Translations under genes and position numbers: made by a program
Part shown: piece by piece, positions 17,211 to 26,204 of the stretch
Layout: each line of letters starts with the position of its first letter
Numbering within the stretch: position 1 is the first letter of the stretch
Assembly: GCA_016707605.1 (NCBI GenBank)
Contig: JADJHJ010000001.1
Coordinates: 806,001 to 870,000, forward strand
DNA from: Candidatus Promineofilum glycogenicum
Lineage (GTDB): Bacteria; Chloroflexota; Anaerolineae; Promineifilales; Promineifilaceae
DNA length: 64,000 nucleotides
Direction: 5' to 3'
Notes under the pieces: model-generated
The model's database searches: none
Told to the model about the DNA's origin: nothing
What the model saw: the letters and a program-made list of their open reading frames with translations, nothing else

Positions 17211-17304
17211 AGTTGACAGTTGTCAGTTGACAGTTATCAGTTTTCAGACTGGATACTGATTACTGACAACTGATCACTGACAACTGTCAACTGACAACTA
17301 ACAA
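17211..17304. repeat. GTTGACAGTTGTCAG low-complexity palindromic repeat
   Basis: Overlapping copies of GTTGACAGTTGTCAG and its complement around a short centre fill the 117-base ppdK-PFOR spacer. It can form a hairpin within the operon transcript. It contains TGACagttGTCA by chance of its own repeat structure. Confidence 0.85.
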
Positions 17305-17312
17305 CTATCTTC

Positions 17313-20105
<2,793 letters not shown>

Positions 20106-20190
20106 GAGTGATCTCCTTGAGAAGAGTGATGGCCCGCGGAGCCACCAGGCGGCCGCGGCATCTATTGGTTTTCGTTGTCAATCCGTGACC

Positions 20191-20255
20191 ATTCTAAGGA
20201 TTACGTGGTCCGTTGGTTAGTGACAGATTGCACCTGTATGAGTGACAAAAGTCAT
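20191..20255 (-). promoter_or_regulatory. ppdK operon promoter with tandem GTGAC-N4-GTCAT boxes
   Basis: A distal box GTGACaaaaGTCAT (20242-20255), perfect, and a proximal box GTGACagatTGCAC (20220-20233) have centres 22 bp apart. The minus-strand -10 TAGAAT (20196-20191) starts exactly 24 bp beyond the proximal box. The predicted leader is about 80 bases. The same gap (20106-20359) also holds the divergent promoter of the response regulator. Confidence 0.68.
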
Positions 20256-20322
20256 AGGTGACGGCGCGGCGGCCGGATGTACCTCTGTTGAGCGCCTTTG
20301 GTGCGCGGAAAGTGGCCCTGTT

Positions 20323-20350
20323 TTGTCCGTGGGCCTGCTTTGGCTATACT
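20323..20350 (+). promoter_or_regulatory. Response-regulator promoter, probably leaderless transcript
   Basis: TTGTCC (20323-20328), 16-bp spacer, TATACT (20345-20350). The start point would be near 20357, only about 3 bases before the ATG at 20360, so the mRNA is likely leaderless. No box stands in the activator position. Confidence 0.55.
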
Positions 20351-20359
20351 TATGGTTAT

Positions 20360-21016
20360 ATGACTCAGATGCTGCGCCTGATGCTCGTTGATGACCACGA
20401 AGTTGTACGCCTGGGCATGCGCGCCCTGTTGGAGCGCCATCCCTCTTTCACCGTTGTCGGCGAGGCGGCCACCGAGGACGAAGCCGTGGCCCTGGCCTTG
20501 GAGTTGCAGCCAGACCTGGTGCTGATGGACATTCGCCTGGCCGGCGGCAGCGGCATCGAGGCGTGCCAGAAGATCGTCGAGTTGTTGCCGGCGACGAAGG
20601 TCATCATGCTGACCTCGTTCGCCGAGGACGAGCTGCTCTTCGCCGCTATTCGCGCCGGGGCCATTGGCTATCTGCTGAAGCAGATCGCCGGCGGTGACGT
20701 GGTGCGGGCCATCGAGGGCGCGGCGCGCGGCGAGTCGATGCTCGACCCGTCGCTGACGCAGCGCGTCTTCTTCGAGGTGCGGCGCTCCATTAAGAAGGAA
20801 GAGGCCGTGGCCTTCCAGGACTTGACGGCGCAGGAGCGGCAGGTGTTGGCGTTGATTGCCGGGGGCAAGACCAACCGCGAGATCGCCACCGAGCTATTCC
20901 TGAGCGAGGGCACGGTGCGCAACTACGTCAGCAGCATCCTGTCCAAGCTGGGCGTGTCGAACCGGGCCGAGGCCGCCGCCTATGCCATCAAGCACCACCT
21001 GCAAGACCACATCTAG
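20360..21016 (+). CDS. NarL/FixJ-family response regulator, DevR (DosR)-like
   Basis: Two-component transcription factor, 218 residues. The receiver has acidic residues in LMLVDDHEVV (11-12), phospho-acceptor Asp57 in VLMDIRL, Thr/Ser in MLTS and Lys in YLLKQI. The C-terminal LuxR-type HTH reads LTAQERQVLALIAGG, then TNREIATELFLSEGTVRNYV and KLGVSNRAEAAAYA. The recognition helix (EGTVRNYVS) is very close to mycobacterial DevR (EKTVKNYVS, from memory). The start at 20360 is preferred because the receiver fold begins there and a TATACT lies 10 bases upstream; the frame is open to 20258. It is 9 bases before the kinase gene and is the best candidate reader of the GTGAC-N4-GTCAC boxes. Confidence 0.93.
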   Translation: MTQMLRLMLVDDHEVVRLGMRALLERHPSFTVVGEAATEDEAVALALELQPDLVLMDIRLAGGSGIEACQKIVELLPATKVIMLTSFAEDELLFAAIRAGAIGYLLKQIAGGDVVRAIEGAARGESMLDPSLTQRVFFEVRRSIKKEEAVAFQDLTAQERQVLALIAGGKTNREIATELFLSEGTVRNYVSSILSKLGVSNRAEAAAYAIKHHLQDHI

Positions 21017-21025
21017 ACGACGCCT

Positions 21026-22189
21026 ATGGCCGAACCGCCAACCTCTCCGCCCATTGACGACCAGGCCCGCCAGGCGCTGGCCGCGCTCAACCGCTCGGCC
21101 GTGGCCATCGCCGGCGAGTTGGACGTGGACAAGGTGCTGCAACTGATCGTCGATTCGGCCCGCGAGTTGGGCGGCGCGCGCTATGCGGCGCTGGCAGTAG
21201 GCGATTGGCGCGGGCCGGGCCAGAGCAACGTCCAGCGTTTTGTCTATAGCGGCATGACCCGCGACGAAGCCCGCGCTGTGACCCATTGGCCACGCGGCGA
21301 GGGTTTGCTCGGCGCGGTCATCCACGGCCAGGAAACCATCCGCCTCGACGACATCACCGCCGACCAGCGCTACGCCGGTTTTCCCACCGGCCACCCGATC
21401 ATGACTAGCTTTTTGGGTGTACCTATCGTCGGCGCGGGCGAGACGCTGGGCAACCTCTATCTGGCGGACAAGATCAACGCGCCGTCGTTCAGCGAAGGGG
21501 ACGAGGAGCTGATCCGCCTGCTGGCCGCCCATGCCGCCGTCGCCATCCAGAACGCGCGCCTCTACGCCCAGTTGGAGCGGCTGGCGGTCCTAGAGGAGCG
21601 CACGCGCATCGGCATGGACCTCCACGACGGGGTCATCCAGTCGATCTACGCCGTCGGGCTGACGTTGGAATCCACGCGGCTGGCGCTGCCGGAGGGGGCC
21701 GACGAGGCGATGACCCTGCTGGACGCATCTATCGCCGGACTGAACGACGCCATCCGCGACATTCGCAACTTCATTCTCGACTTGCGCCCGCGCCGCTTTG
21801 CCGGCGACGTGCAGCAGGGCATGGCCCAGTTGGTACGCGAGTTCCAGGCTAACACGATGGTGCCGGTGTCGATGAGCATCCCCGAACAACTCGACGACGT
21901 GCCGCTGCCGCTGGGCCGGGCCATCTTCCTGACGACGCAGGAGGCGCTGGCCAACGTCGCCCGCCATGCGCGGGCCAAGCGGGTCGACGTCGCCCTGCAC
22001 ACCAGCGCCGGACGGGTCGTCCTCAAGGTTCAGGATGACGGCCGCGGCTTCGACACCCACAACGAGGCGCTACGCATCGGCCACGGCCTGGCCAACATGC
22101 AGGCCCGCGCCGAGGGGCTGGGCGGCGCGTTCACCATTCGCTCCCAGCCGGGCGCGGGCACAGCCGTGATCCTTGATCTGCCGCGCTAA
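21026..22189 (+). CDS. GAF-domain sensor histidine kinase, DevS (DosS)-like
   Basis: Soluble sensor kinase of 387 residues with no membrane segment. A single GAF domain spans about residues 25-180, followed by HisKA_3 with phospho-acceptor His200 in IGMDLHDGVIQ and a HATPase_c domain (EALANVARHARAKRV, DDGRGFD, then GHGLANMQARAEGLGG). The GAF end GHPIMTSFLGVPIV resembles the DevS GAF-A strand that carries its heme-ligating histidine. By that alignment from memory, His123 is the candidate heme ligand, so an O2/NO/CO or redox sensor is plausible but unproven. It is co-transcribed with the response regulator just upstream. DevS has two GAF domains; this protein has one. Confidence 0.92.
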   Translation: MAEPPTSPPIDDQARQALAALNRSAVAIAGELDVDKVLQLIVDSARELGGARYAALAVGDWRGPGQSNVQRFVYSGMTRDEARAVTHWPRGEGLLGAVIHGQETIRLDDITADQRYAGFPTGHPIMTSFLGVPIVGAGETLGNLYLADKINAPSFSEGDEELIRLLAAHAAVAIQNARLYAQLERLAVLEERTRIGMDLHDGVIQSIYAVGLTLESTRLALPEGADEAMTLLDASIAGLNDAIRDIRNFILDLRPRRFAGDVQQGMAQLVREFQANTMVPVSMSIPEQLDDVPLPLGRAIFLTTQEALANVARHARAKRVDVALHTSAGRVVLKVQDDGRGFDTHNEALRIGHGLANMQARAEGLGGAFTIRSQPGAGTAVILDLPR

Positions 22190-22278
22190 ACCGGTAAGCC
22201 GACGGCCGTCAGACCCATCCAGGCGCTCACGGCTTGCCTGGCCACTTCTCCTTCATCTTCTCCATTTCTCCCCAGTAC

Positions 22279-22343
22279 GTGATAGATGTCGCCCGGATAG
22301 GTGACTTTTGTCATTGAGTCGCCGTCCCCAAGGCGGCTATACT
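22279..22343 (+). promoter_or_regulatory. Pseudo-receiver gene promoter with tandem boxes
   Basis: GTGATagatGTCGC (22279-22292) and the perfect GTGACttttGTCAT (22301-22314) have centres 22 bp apart. The proximal box abuts a poor -35 (TTGAGT, 22314-22319). TATACT (22338-22343) starts 24 bp after the box. This is the clearest example of the shared promoter layout. The rest of the 250-base gap after the kinase gene shows nothing else. Confidence 0.72.
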
Positions 22344-22439
22344 GCCAGCAATGACGGCTGTCGCCCGTGCCACGCGCAGCGTCGCGGACAAGCCCGGAGG
22401 CGGTCGAGAAGTGGAATGGTCTGAGCAAGGTGGTGGCGA

Positions 22440-22904
22440 ATGCTGCAAACACCTTTAGACGTGGGCAAGATGACGAGGCCGGAAAGCGCGCCAAAGACGA
22501 GAATCCTGATCGTGGAGAAGCACTCCGCGGTGCGGCGCGCCCTGCGTAAACGGCTGAGCGCCACGCCCGACCTTGACGTACTGGCCGCCGTGCAAGACCC
22601 GGCGGCGGCTCTGCCCTATCTAGACCGCAATGGCGATTGCGGGAGCGCGCCCGACGTCATTCTGCTGGGCCTGCAGAGCGGCTCCGACGAAGAGCTATTC
22701 GCTACGCTGGGCGTCGTGCGCCAGATGGCCCGCTGCCCCACGGCGGTCATCGTCCTGGTTCCCTATGCCGACGAAGTGGAACGGCTGTTGTTGCAACAGG
22801 CCGGCGCCAGCAGCTATCTCCTCAAATACATCGATTCTTACCGGCTGATTCAGGAAATCCACACCGTTGCCCAACGCGGGCCAAGCGCCATCGCCGCCGA
22901 TTAG
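22440..22904 (+). CDS. Atypical receiver-domain protein (pseudo-receiver) without output domain
   Basis: 154 residues with a CheY-like fold pattern starting at TRILIVEKHSAVRRALRKRL. The key phosphorylation residues are changed: the acidic pair is Glu-Lys (VEKH) and the expected acceptor Asp is Gly in VILLGLQSG. The conserved Lys is kept (SYLLKYID). It is therefore probably not phosphorylated and may act by protein binding, for example on the neighbouring kinase or regulator. ATG 22440 has AAGGTGG upstream; an in-frame ATG at 22470 is an alternative. Its stop overlaps the convergent USP stop by 4 bases (22901-22904). It has the strongest box-type promoter of the window. Confidence 0.8.
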   Translation: MLQTPLDVGKMTRPESAPKTRILIVEKHSAVRRALRKRLSATPDLDVLAAVQDPAAALPYLDRNGDCGSAPDVILLGLQSGSDEELFATLGVVRQMARCPTAVIVLVPYADEVERLLLQQAGASSYLLKYIDSYRLIQEIHTVAQRGPSAIAAD

Positions 22905-23365
22905 GCGCTGACCGTGTCATTGCGCGGGCGCACCACCAGCACCGGCACGGCCGCCGATTGCAGCACGCGCGTGGCCACGCTGCCGAACAGCCAGCGACTC
23001 AGCCCGCCGCGGCCGTGGCTGCACATCACCACCGTATCCGCGCCGCAGCCGCGCACTGTGCTGATGATCTCCGCGGCGATGTCGTCCGACTCGACCACCT
23101 GATAGTGCGCCCGGAAGTTCTGTTGGCGCAGCGACCCCTTGTGCAACTGGAGATAGTCGATGGCCTCGCGATAGAGGCCGTCGCGCAGCTTGATCATCGT
23201 GTCGGCCGATTCGGGCGACAGCGTGCCCTCGCCGGCGCGCGGGGGCATGATGACGCGCAACAGGGTGATCTCGCTGTCAAATTGGGCGGCCAACTCCAGC
23301 GCATAGGGCAGGGCCGCCTCGGCAAAGCCGGAACCGTCGAGGGGGATCAGAAGATGCTTGAACAA
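22901..23365 (-). CDS. Universal stress protein (UspA family)
   Basis: Single-domain cytoplasmic USP, about 154 residues: FKHLLIPLDGSGFAEAALPY at the N-terminus and the ATP-binding motif SHGRGGLSRWLFGSVA near residue 118, ending PVLVVRP. The best start is TTG at 23365 (AGGAAGG about 5 bases upstream); longer frames upstream do not resemble the family. It is the last gene of a minus-strand group DsbA-like - VKOR - USP with short gaps (37 bases after VKOR), so it may be co-expressed with the disulfide-forming pair. Confidence 0.88.
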   Translation of the reverse strand: MFKHLLIPLDGSGFAEAALPYALELAAQFDSEITLLRVIMPPRAGEGTLSPESADTMIKLRDGLYREAIDYLQLHKGSLRQQNFRAHYQVVESDDIAAEIISTVRGCGADTVVMCSHGRGGLSRWLFGSVATRVLQSAAVPVLVVRPRNDTVSA

Positions 23366-23402
23366 TGTGACCTTCCTGGTTCTAGGAGGCGAGGACGGTC
23401 GC

Positions 23403-23894
23403 TCAGACGGTGTCCAGCCGGGGGCTGGTCTCGCGCTCGGTGGGGTCGCCGTCACGGTTGACTGCGCGCAGATAACTGACGGCCAGCACGAACATGACGA
23501 CGATGATGGCCGCCGAGACCAGGCAGTAGCGGCAGACGGCGTGGATGACAAACACTTCCAGCGCCGTCAATCCGGCCGTGAACAGCAAGGCCAGCCCGAT
23601 GACCCCCACCAGAAGCTCCGGCAGATAGCGCCGCAGCGGCGGCAACCAGGCCGGCAGCCAGGTCAGCAGGAAGATGACGACGTAGCCGACCAGCCCGACC
23701 AGAGCGACAGGGATCGGCCCGATGGAGGCGTAGGGCGCTTCCGGGCCGCTGACGCGACCGCAGTCCTCAAAGCCCTGCGCGGCGCAGATGCCGGCCACCG
23801 CGCCGTTGTGGTAGAGCAGCAGATAGAAAGCCACCAGCAGGCCCGGCATGGCCAACAGTTGGATAAGCCGGACCTGCCACTTGTCGGGTATCAC
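23403..23894 (-). CDS. Vitamin K epoxide reductase (VKOR) family membrane protein
   Basis: Inner-membrane protein of 163 residues with four to five hydrophobic segments that passes electrons from disulfide-bond formation to quinone. The active-site CxxC is HAVCRYC near residues 121-127; the second cysteine pair is in GICAAQGFEDCGRV near 35-48. This is the DsbB functional equivalent in many bacteria outside Proteobacteria. The partner thioredoxin-fold oxidase is directly upstream, 18 bases away. The menaquinone made by the men genes in this window is the likely electron acceptor. Confidence 0.9.
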   Translation of the reverse strand: MIPDKWQVRLIQLLAMPGLLVAFYLLLYHNGAVAGICAAQGFEDCGRVSGPEAPYASIGPIPVALVGLVGYVVIFLLTWLPAWLPPLRRYLPELLVGVIGLALLFTAGLTALEVFVIHAVCRYCLVSAAIIVVMFVLAVSYLRAVNRDGDPTERETSPRLDTV

Positions 23895-23912
23895 GTTACA
23901 CCTCTTGCGCGT

Positions 23913-24602
23913 CTATTGCGCCGCCGCCAGCGAGTTGATCGTCTGGGCGAAGACGTCCAGTGGTTGCGCGCCACTGAGCGTCTCGTCGTTCAGGAAGAAG
24001 GTCGGCGTGCCGCTGACGCGGTTGTTGCGGGCCACGTCGCGGTTGGCGTTGACCAGGTCGATGTTGCGACCGTCGTCGAGACAGTTCTGGAACGCATCGA
24101 GGTCGGCGCCCACCGTCTCGGCCGCCTGGCGATAGCCGGCGGGCGAGATGCGCGTGGCCGTGTCATCGATGGCAAACAGGGCGTCGGCGAACTCGAAGTA
24201 GAGGTCTTGCTCACCGGCGCACATGGCCGCTGCCGCCGCGGGTAGCGTCGTCGTGCTTAGGGCGTAGGGCAAGGCCACCCACTGCATCGTACCGCTATCG
24301 ACAAATTGGGCCTTCAGATCTTCGGCGGTGTTGTTGTGGAAGTCGGTGCAATGGACGCAGCCAAAGTCCGACACTTCGACCATCGTCACCGGCGCGTCGC
24401 TTTGGCCGATCCGGGCGCAGTTTTCGGGGTTAGCGGCGCAGAACTCGGCTGCCGTCTGCACCGTGGTCGAATCCGTCGGCCGCAGGGCCAGCCATAGAAG
24501 ACCGGCGAAGACCAGAACACCGACGGCGATCAGGCCGCCGATCACCAACCAGTTTGTCTCGCGGGTTTGTTGCTTGCGTCGTTGGGGGGTTGATTTGGTC
24601 AT
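23913..24602 (-). CDS. DsbA-family thioredoxin-fold thiol oxidase, membrane-anchored
   Basis: 229 residues: a basic N-terminus, one membrane anchor at about 19-41 (WLVIGGLIAVGVLVFAGLLW), then an extracytoplasmic Thioredoxin_4/DsbA domain with the active site GCVHC near residue 100 and the cis-Pro loop VSGTPTFFLN near 195. Further cysteines (AEFCAANPENC, AAMCAG, FQNCLDD) may form structural disulfides. It introduces disulfides into exported proteins and is reoxidised by the VKOR protein encoded next. A minus-strand TACACT at 24643-24638 may be its -10; a GTGAC half-site lies at 24660 but not at the usual offset. Confidence 0.9.
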   Translation of the reverse strand: MTKSTPQRRKQQTRETNWLVIGGLIAVGVLVFAGLLWLALRPTDSTTVQTAAEFCAANPENCARIGQSDAPVTMVEVSDFGCVHCTDFHNNTAEDLKAQFVDSGTMQWVALPYALSTTTLPAAAAAMCAGEQDLYFEFADALFAIDDTATRISPAGYRQAAETVGADLDAFQNCLDDGRNIDLVNANRDVARNNRVSGTPTFFLNDETLSGAQPLDVFAQTINSLAAAQ

Positions 24603-24692
24603 CAGGACTCCTTTTGCTGATGGTCAAGGTTAAGGGGAGTGTATCTGCCTGCTCTGGAAGTGACAACCCCTCTCAGCGGGCGCTGAAAAAAA

Positions 24693-24758
24693 CGGAAGAA
24701 TGTCATCCTGCAAAGGTGACATTCGCCACGATTCGCCGACGGCCAAATGGGCTACACT
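24693..24758 (+). promoter_or_regulatory. CBS-USP-Lon-USP operon promoter with boxes
   Basis: The proximal box GTGACattcGCCAC (24716-24729, one mismatch) and a weaker distal box CGGAAgaatGTCAT (24693-24706) have centres 23 bp apart. The -10 TACACT (24753-24758) starts exactly 24 bp after the proximal box. The leader to the CBS gene ATG would be about 48 bases. Confidence 0.65.
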
Positions 24759-24812
24759 ACGTTCAGTGGCGGCTCCGTCGACCGATGTCGCTGGGGCCGC
24801 AAGGAGCTTATC

Positions 24813-25244
24813 ATGCTGAGTGTGAACGATCTCATGACCGCCATCCCCGATACCGTGACGCCGCAGACGACGCTGCGGCAGGTGATCGAAGTGATGAAGT
24901 CACAGGGGTGTCGCCAACTGCCGGTGCTGCGCGACGGTAAACTGGCCGGCATCATCACCGACCGCGACGTGCGTCTCGTCATGAACTCGCCTTTGCTCCT
25001 GCATGGGCGTTGGCAGGACGAAGAGATCCTGGACAGCATGACGGCCGAAACCTGTATGACGCCCGATCCCATGACCGTCTCGCCCCATACCTCCGCCTAT
25101 CAAGCGGCCAACATGCTCAGCATCTACAAGTTCGGCGCGTTGCCGGTCGTGGACAATGGTGAGCTTGTAGGTATCATTACCGTTACGGACTTCCTAAATT
25201 ACTTCGCCCTGCAGCAGCCAGAACTGATCGATCAGGGCGACTAG
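24813..25244 (+). CDS. CBS-pair domain protein
   Basis: Soluble 143-residue protein made of two CBS domains, a Bateman module that usually senses adenine nucleotides or SAM. Repeats: LSVNDLMTAIPDTVTP...LPVLRDGKLAGIITDRDVR (about 2-53) and ETCMTPDPMTVSP...ALPVVDNGELVGIITVTDFL (about 78-132). No effector domain is attached. ATG 24813 has AAGGAG 8 bases upstream. It is the first gene of an operon with a USP, a LonB-like protease and a second USP. Mycobacterial Hrp1, a DosR-regulated CBS pair, has the same simple build. Confidence 0.92.
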   Translation: MLSVNDLMTAIPDTVTPQTTLRQVIEVMKSQGCRQLPVLRDGKLAGIITDRDVRLVMNSPLLLHGRWQDEEILDSMTAETCMTPDPMTVSPHTSAYQAANMLSIYKFGALPVVDNGELVGIITVTDFLNYFALQQPELIDQGD

Positions 25245-25266
25245 CTCCCGGCTCGGAGGTGAGTCG

Positions 25267-26196
25267 ATGGTTCCCTTTCGCACGATCCTGGTTCCGCTAG
25301 ACGGTTCGCCGCTGGCCGAGAAGGCGCTGTCACCCGCGCTGCGCATTGCTGCCGCGATGGCCGGCCGCGCGGGGGGCGAGAAGGTGCGCCTGGTGTTATT
25401 GCGCGTGGTCGGGCAGGTGGCCCTCGTGGCCGCCGATCCGATGCTGTACGATGAGTTGATGCGGATGGGCATCGATGAGGCGCAGGCCTACCTGAGAACG
25501 ACCGCCGCCGCGCAGGTGGCCGCCAACGTGACCGTCGAGGCCCAGGCCGTCTCCGGTTCGCCGGCCGACGCCATCGTCCACTTTGCCGAGGAGCAGGGCG
25601 TTGACCTCATCGTCATGTCCAGCCACGGCCGCACCGGCAGCAGCCGCTGGGTCTACGGCAGCGTGGCCGAGAAGGTGATGCACCACGCGCCCTGCGCCAC
25701 GGTCATCATTCGCGCCCACGTGGCCGTGGAGATGTTCCACAACCGCAAGATTCTCCTCCCCCTCGACGGCTCGCCGCTGGCCGAGCGCGCCCTGGCTCCG
25801 GCGCTGGCCATCGCCGACGCGGTGCAGTCGGACGTCACGCTCCTGCGCGTCGCCCCCGCCCGCGAGCCGTTGCCGGAGGCGATGCTGCCCGCCGGCGAGG
25901 ACGTGGGCGCGGCGCTCGACGCCGCCGCCGCCCAGGAGCGCGCCGCAGCCGAAACCTATCTCCAGCAGGTTTATAGCGGCCACCCCAACGAGCACCTGTT
26001 CTTCGACGTGGTGACGACGGAGGGCGACATCGCCGACGCCATCGTCTCCTACGCCGATGAGAAGCACATTGACCTGATCGTCATGTCGAGCCACGGCCGG
26101 TCGGGTATCGGCCGCTGGCTCCACGGCAGCGTGGCCGAGAAGGTTCTGCGCGGCGCTGACTGCGCGACACTCATCATCCGCAGCCCGCGCGGCTAA
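25267..26196 (+). CDS. Tandem universal stress protein (two USP domains)
   Basis: 309-residue cytoplasmic protein with two complete USP domains (about 1-150 and 158-305). Each has the start motif (FRTILVPLDGSPLAEKAL, NRKILLPLDGSPLAERAL) and the ATP-binding G-x2-G-x9-G-S pattern (SSHGRTGSSRWVYGSVAEK, SSHGRSGIGRWLHGSVAEK), so both halves should bind ATP. It starts 22 bases after the CBS gene and 8 bases before the Lon-like gene. Tandem USPs of this type dominate the DosR regulon of mycobacteria. Confidence 0.94.
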   Translation: MVPFRTILVPLDGSPLAEKALSPALRIAAAMAGRAGGEKVRLVLLRVVGQVALVAADPMLYDELMRMGIDEAQAYLRTTAAAQVAANVTVEAQAVSGSPADAIVHFAEEQGVDLIVMSSHGRTGSSRWVYGSVAEKVMHHAPCATVIIRAHVAVEMFHNRKILLPLDGSPLAERALAPALAIADAVQSDVTLLRVAPAREPLPEAMLPAGEDVGAALDAAAAQERAAAETYLQQVYSGHPNEHLFFDVVTTEGDIADAIVSYADEKHIDLIVMSSHGRSGIGRWLHGSVAEKVLRGADCATLIIRSPRG

Positions 26197-26204
26197 GGCG
26201 ACTT

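Noticed and set aside
17214..17225. TGACagttGTCA, a match to the regulon box core
   Set aside because: It lies inside a low-complexity GTTGACAGTTGTCAG repeat between operon genes, and no -10 follows at the usual offset.
20258..20359. Longer N-terminus of the response regulator
   Set aside because: The receiver fold starts at the ATG 20360, and a TATACT promoter element lies within the extra stretch.
24660..24673. GTGAC half-site upstream of the DsbA-like gene
   Set aside because: Only one half matches, and its distance to the candidate -10 (17 bp) differs from the 23-25 bp seen at the other promoters.
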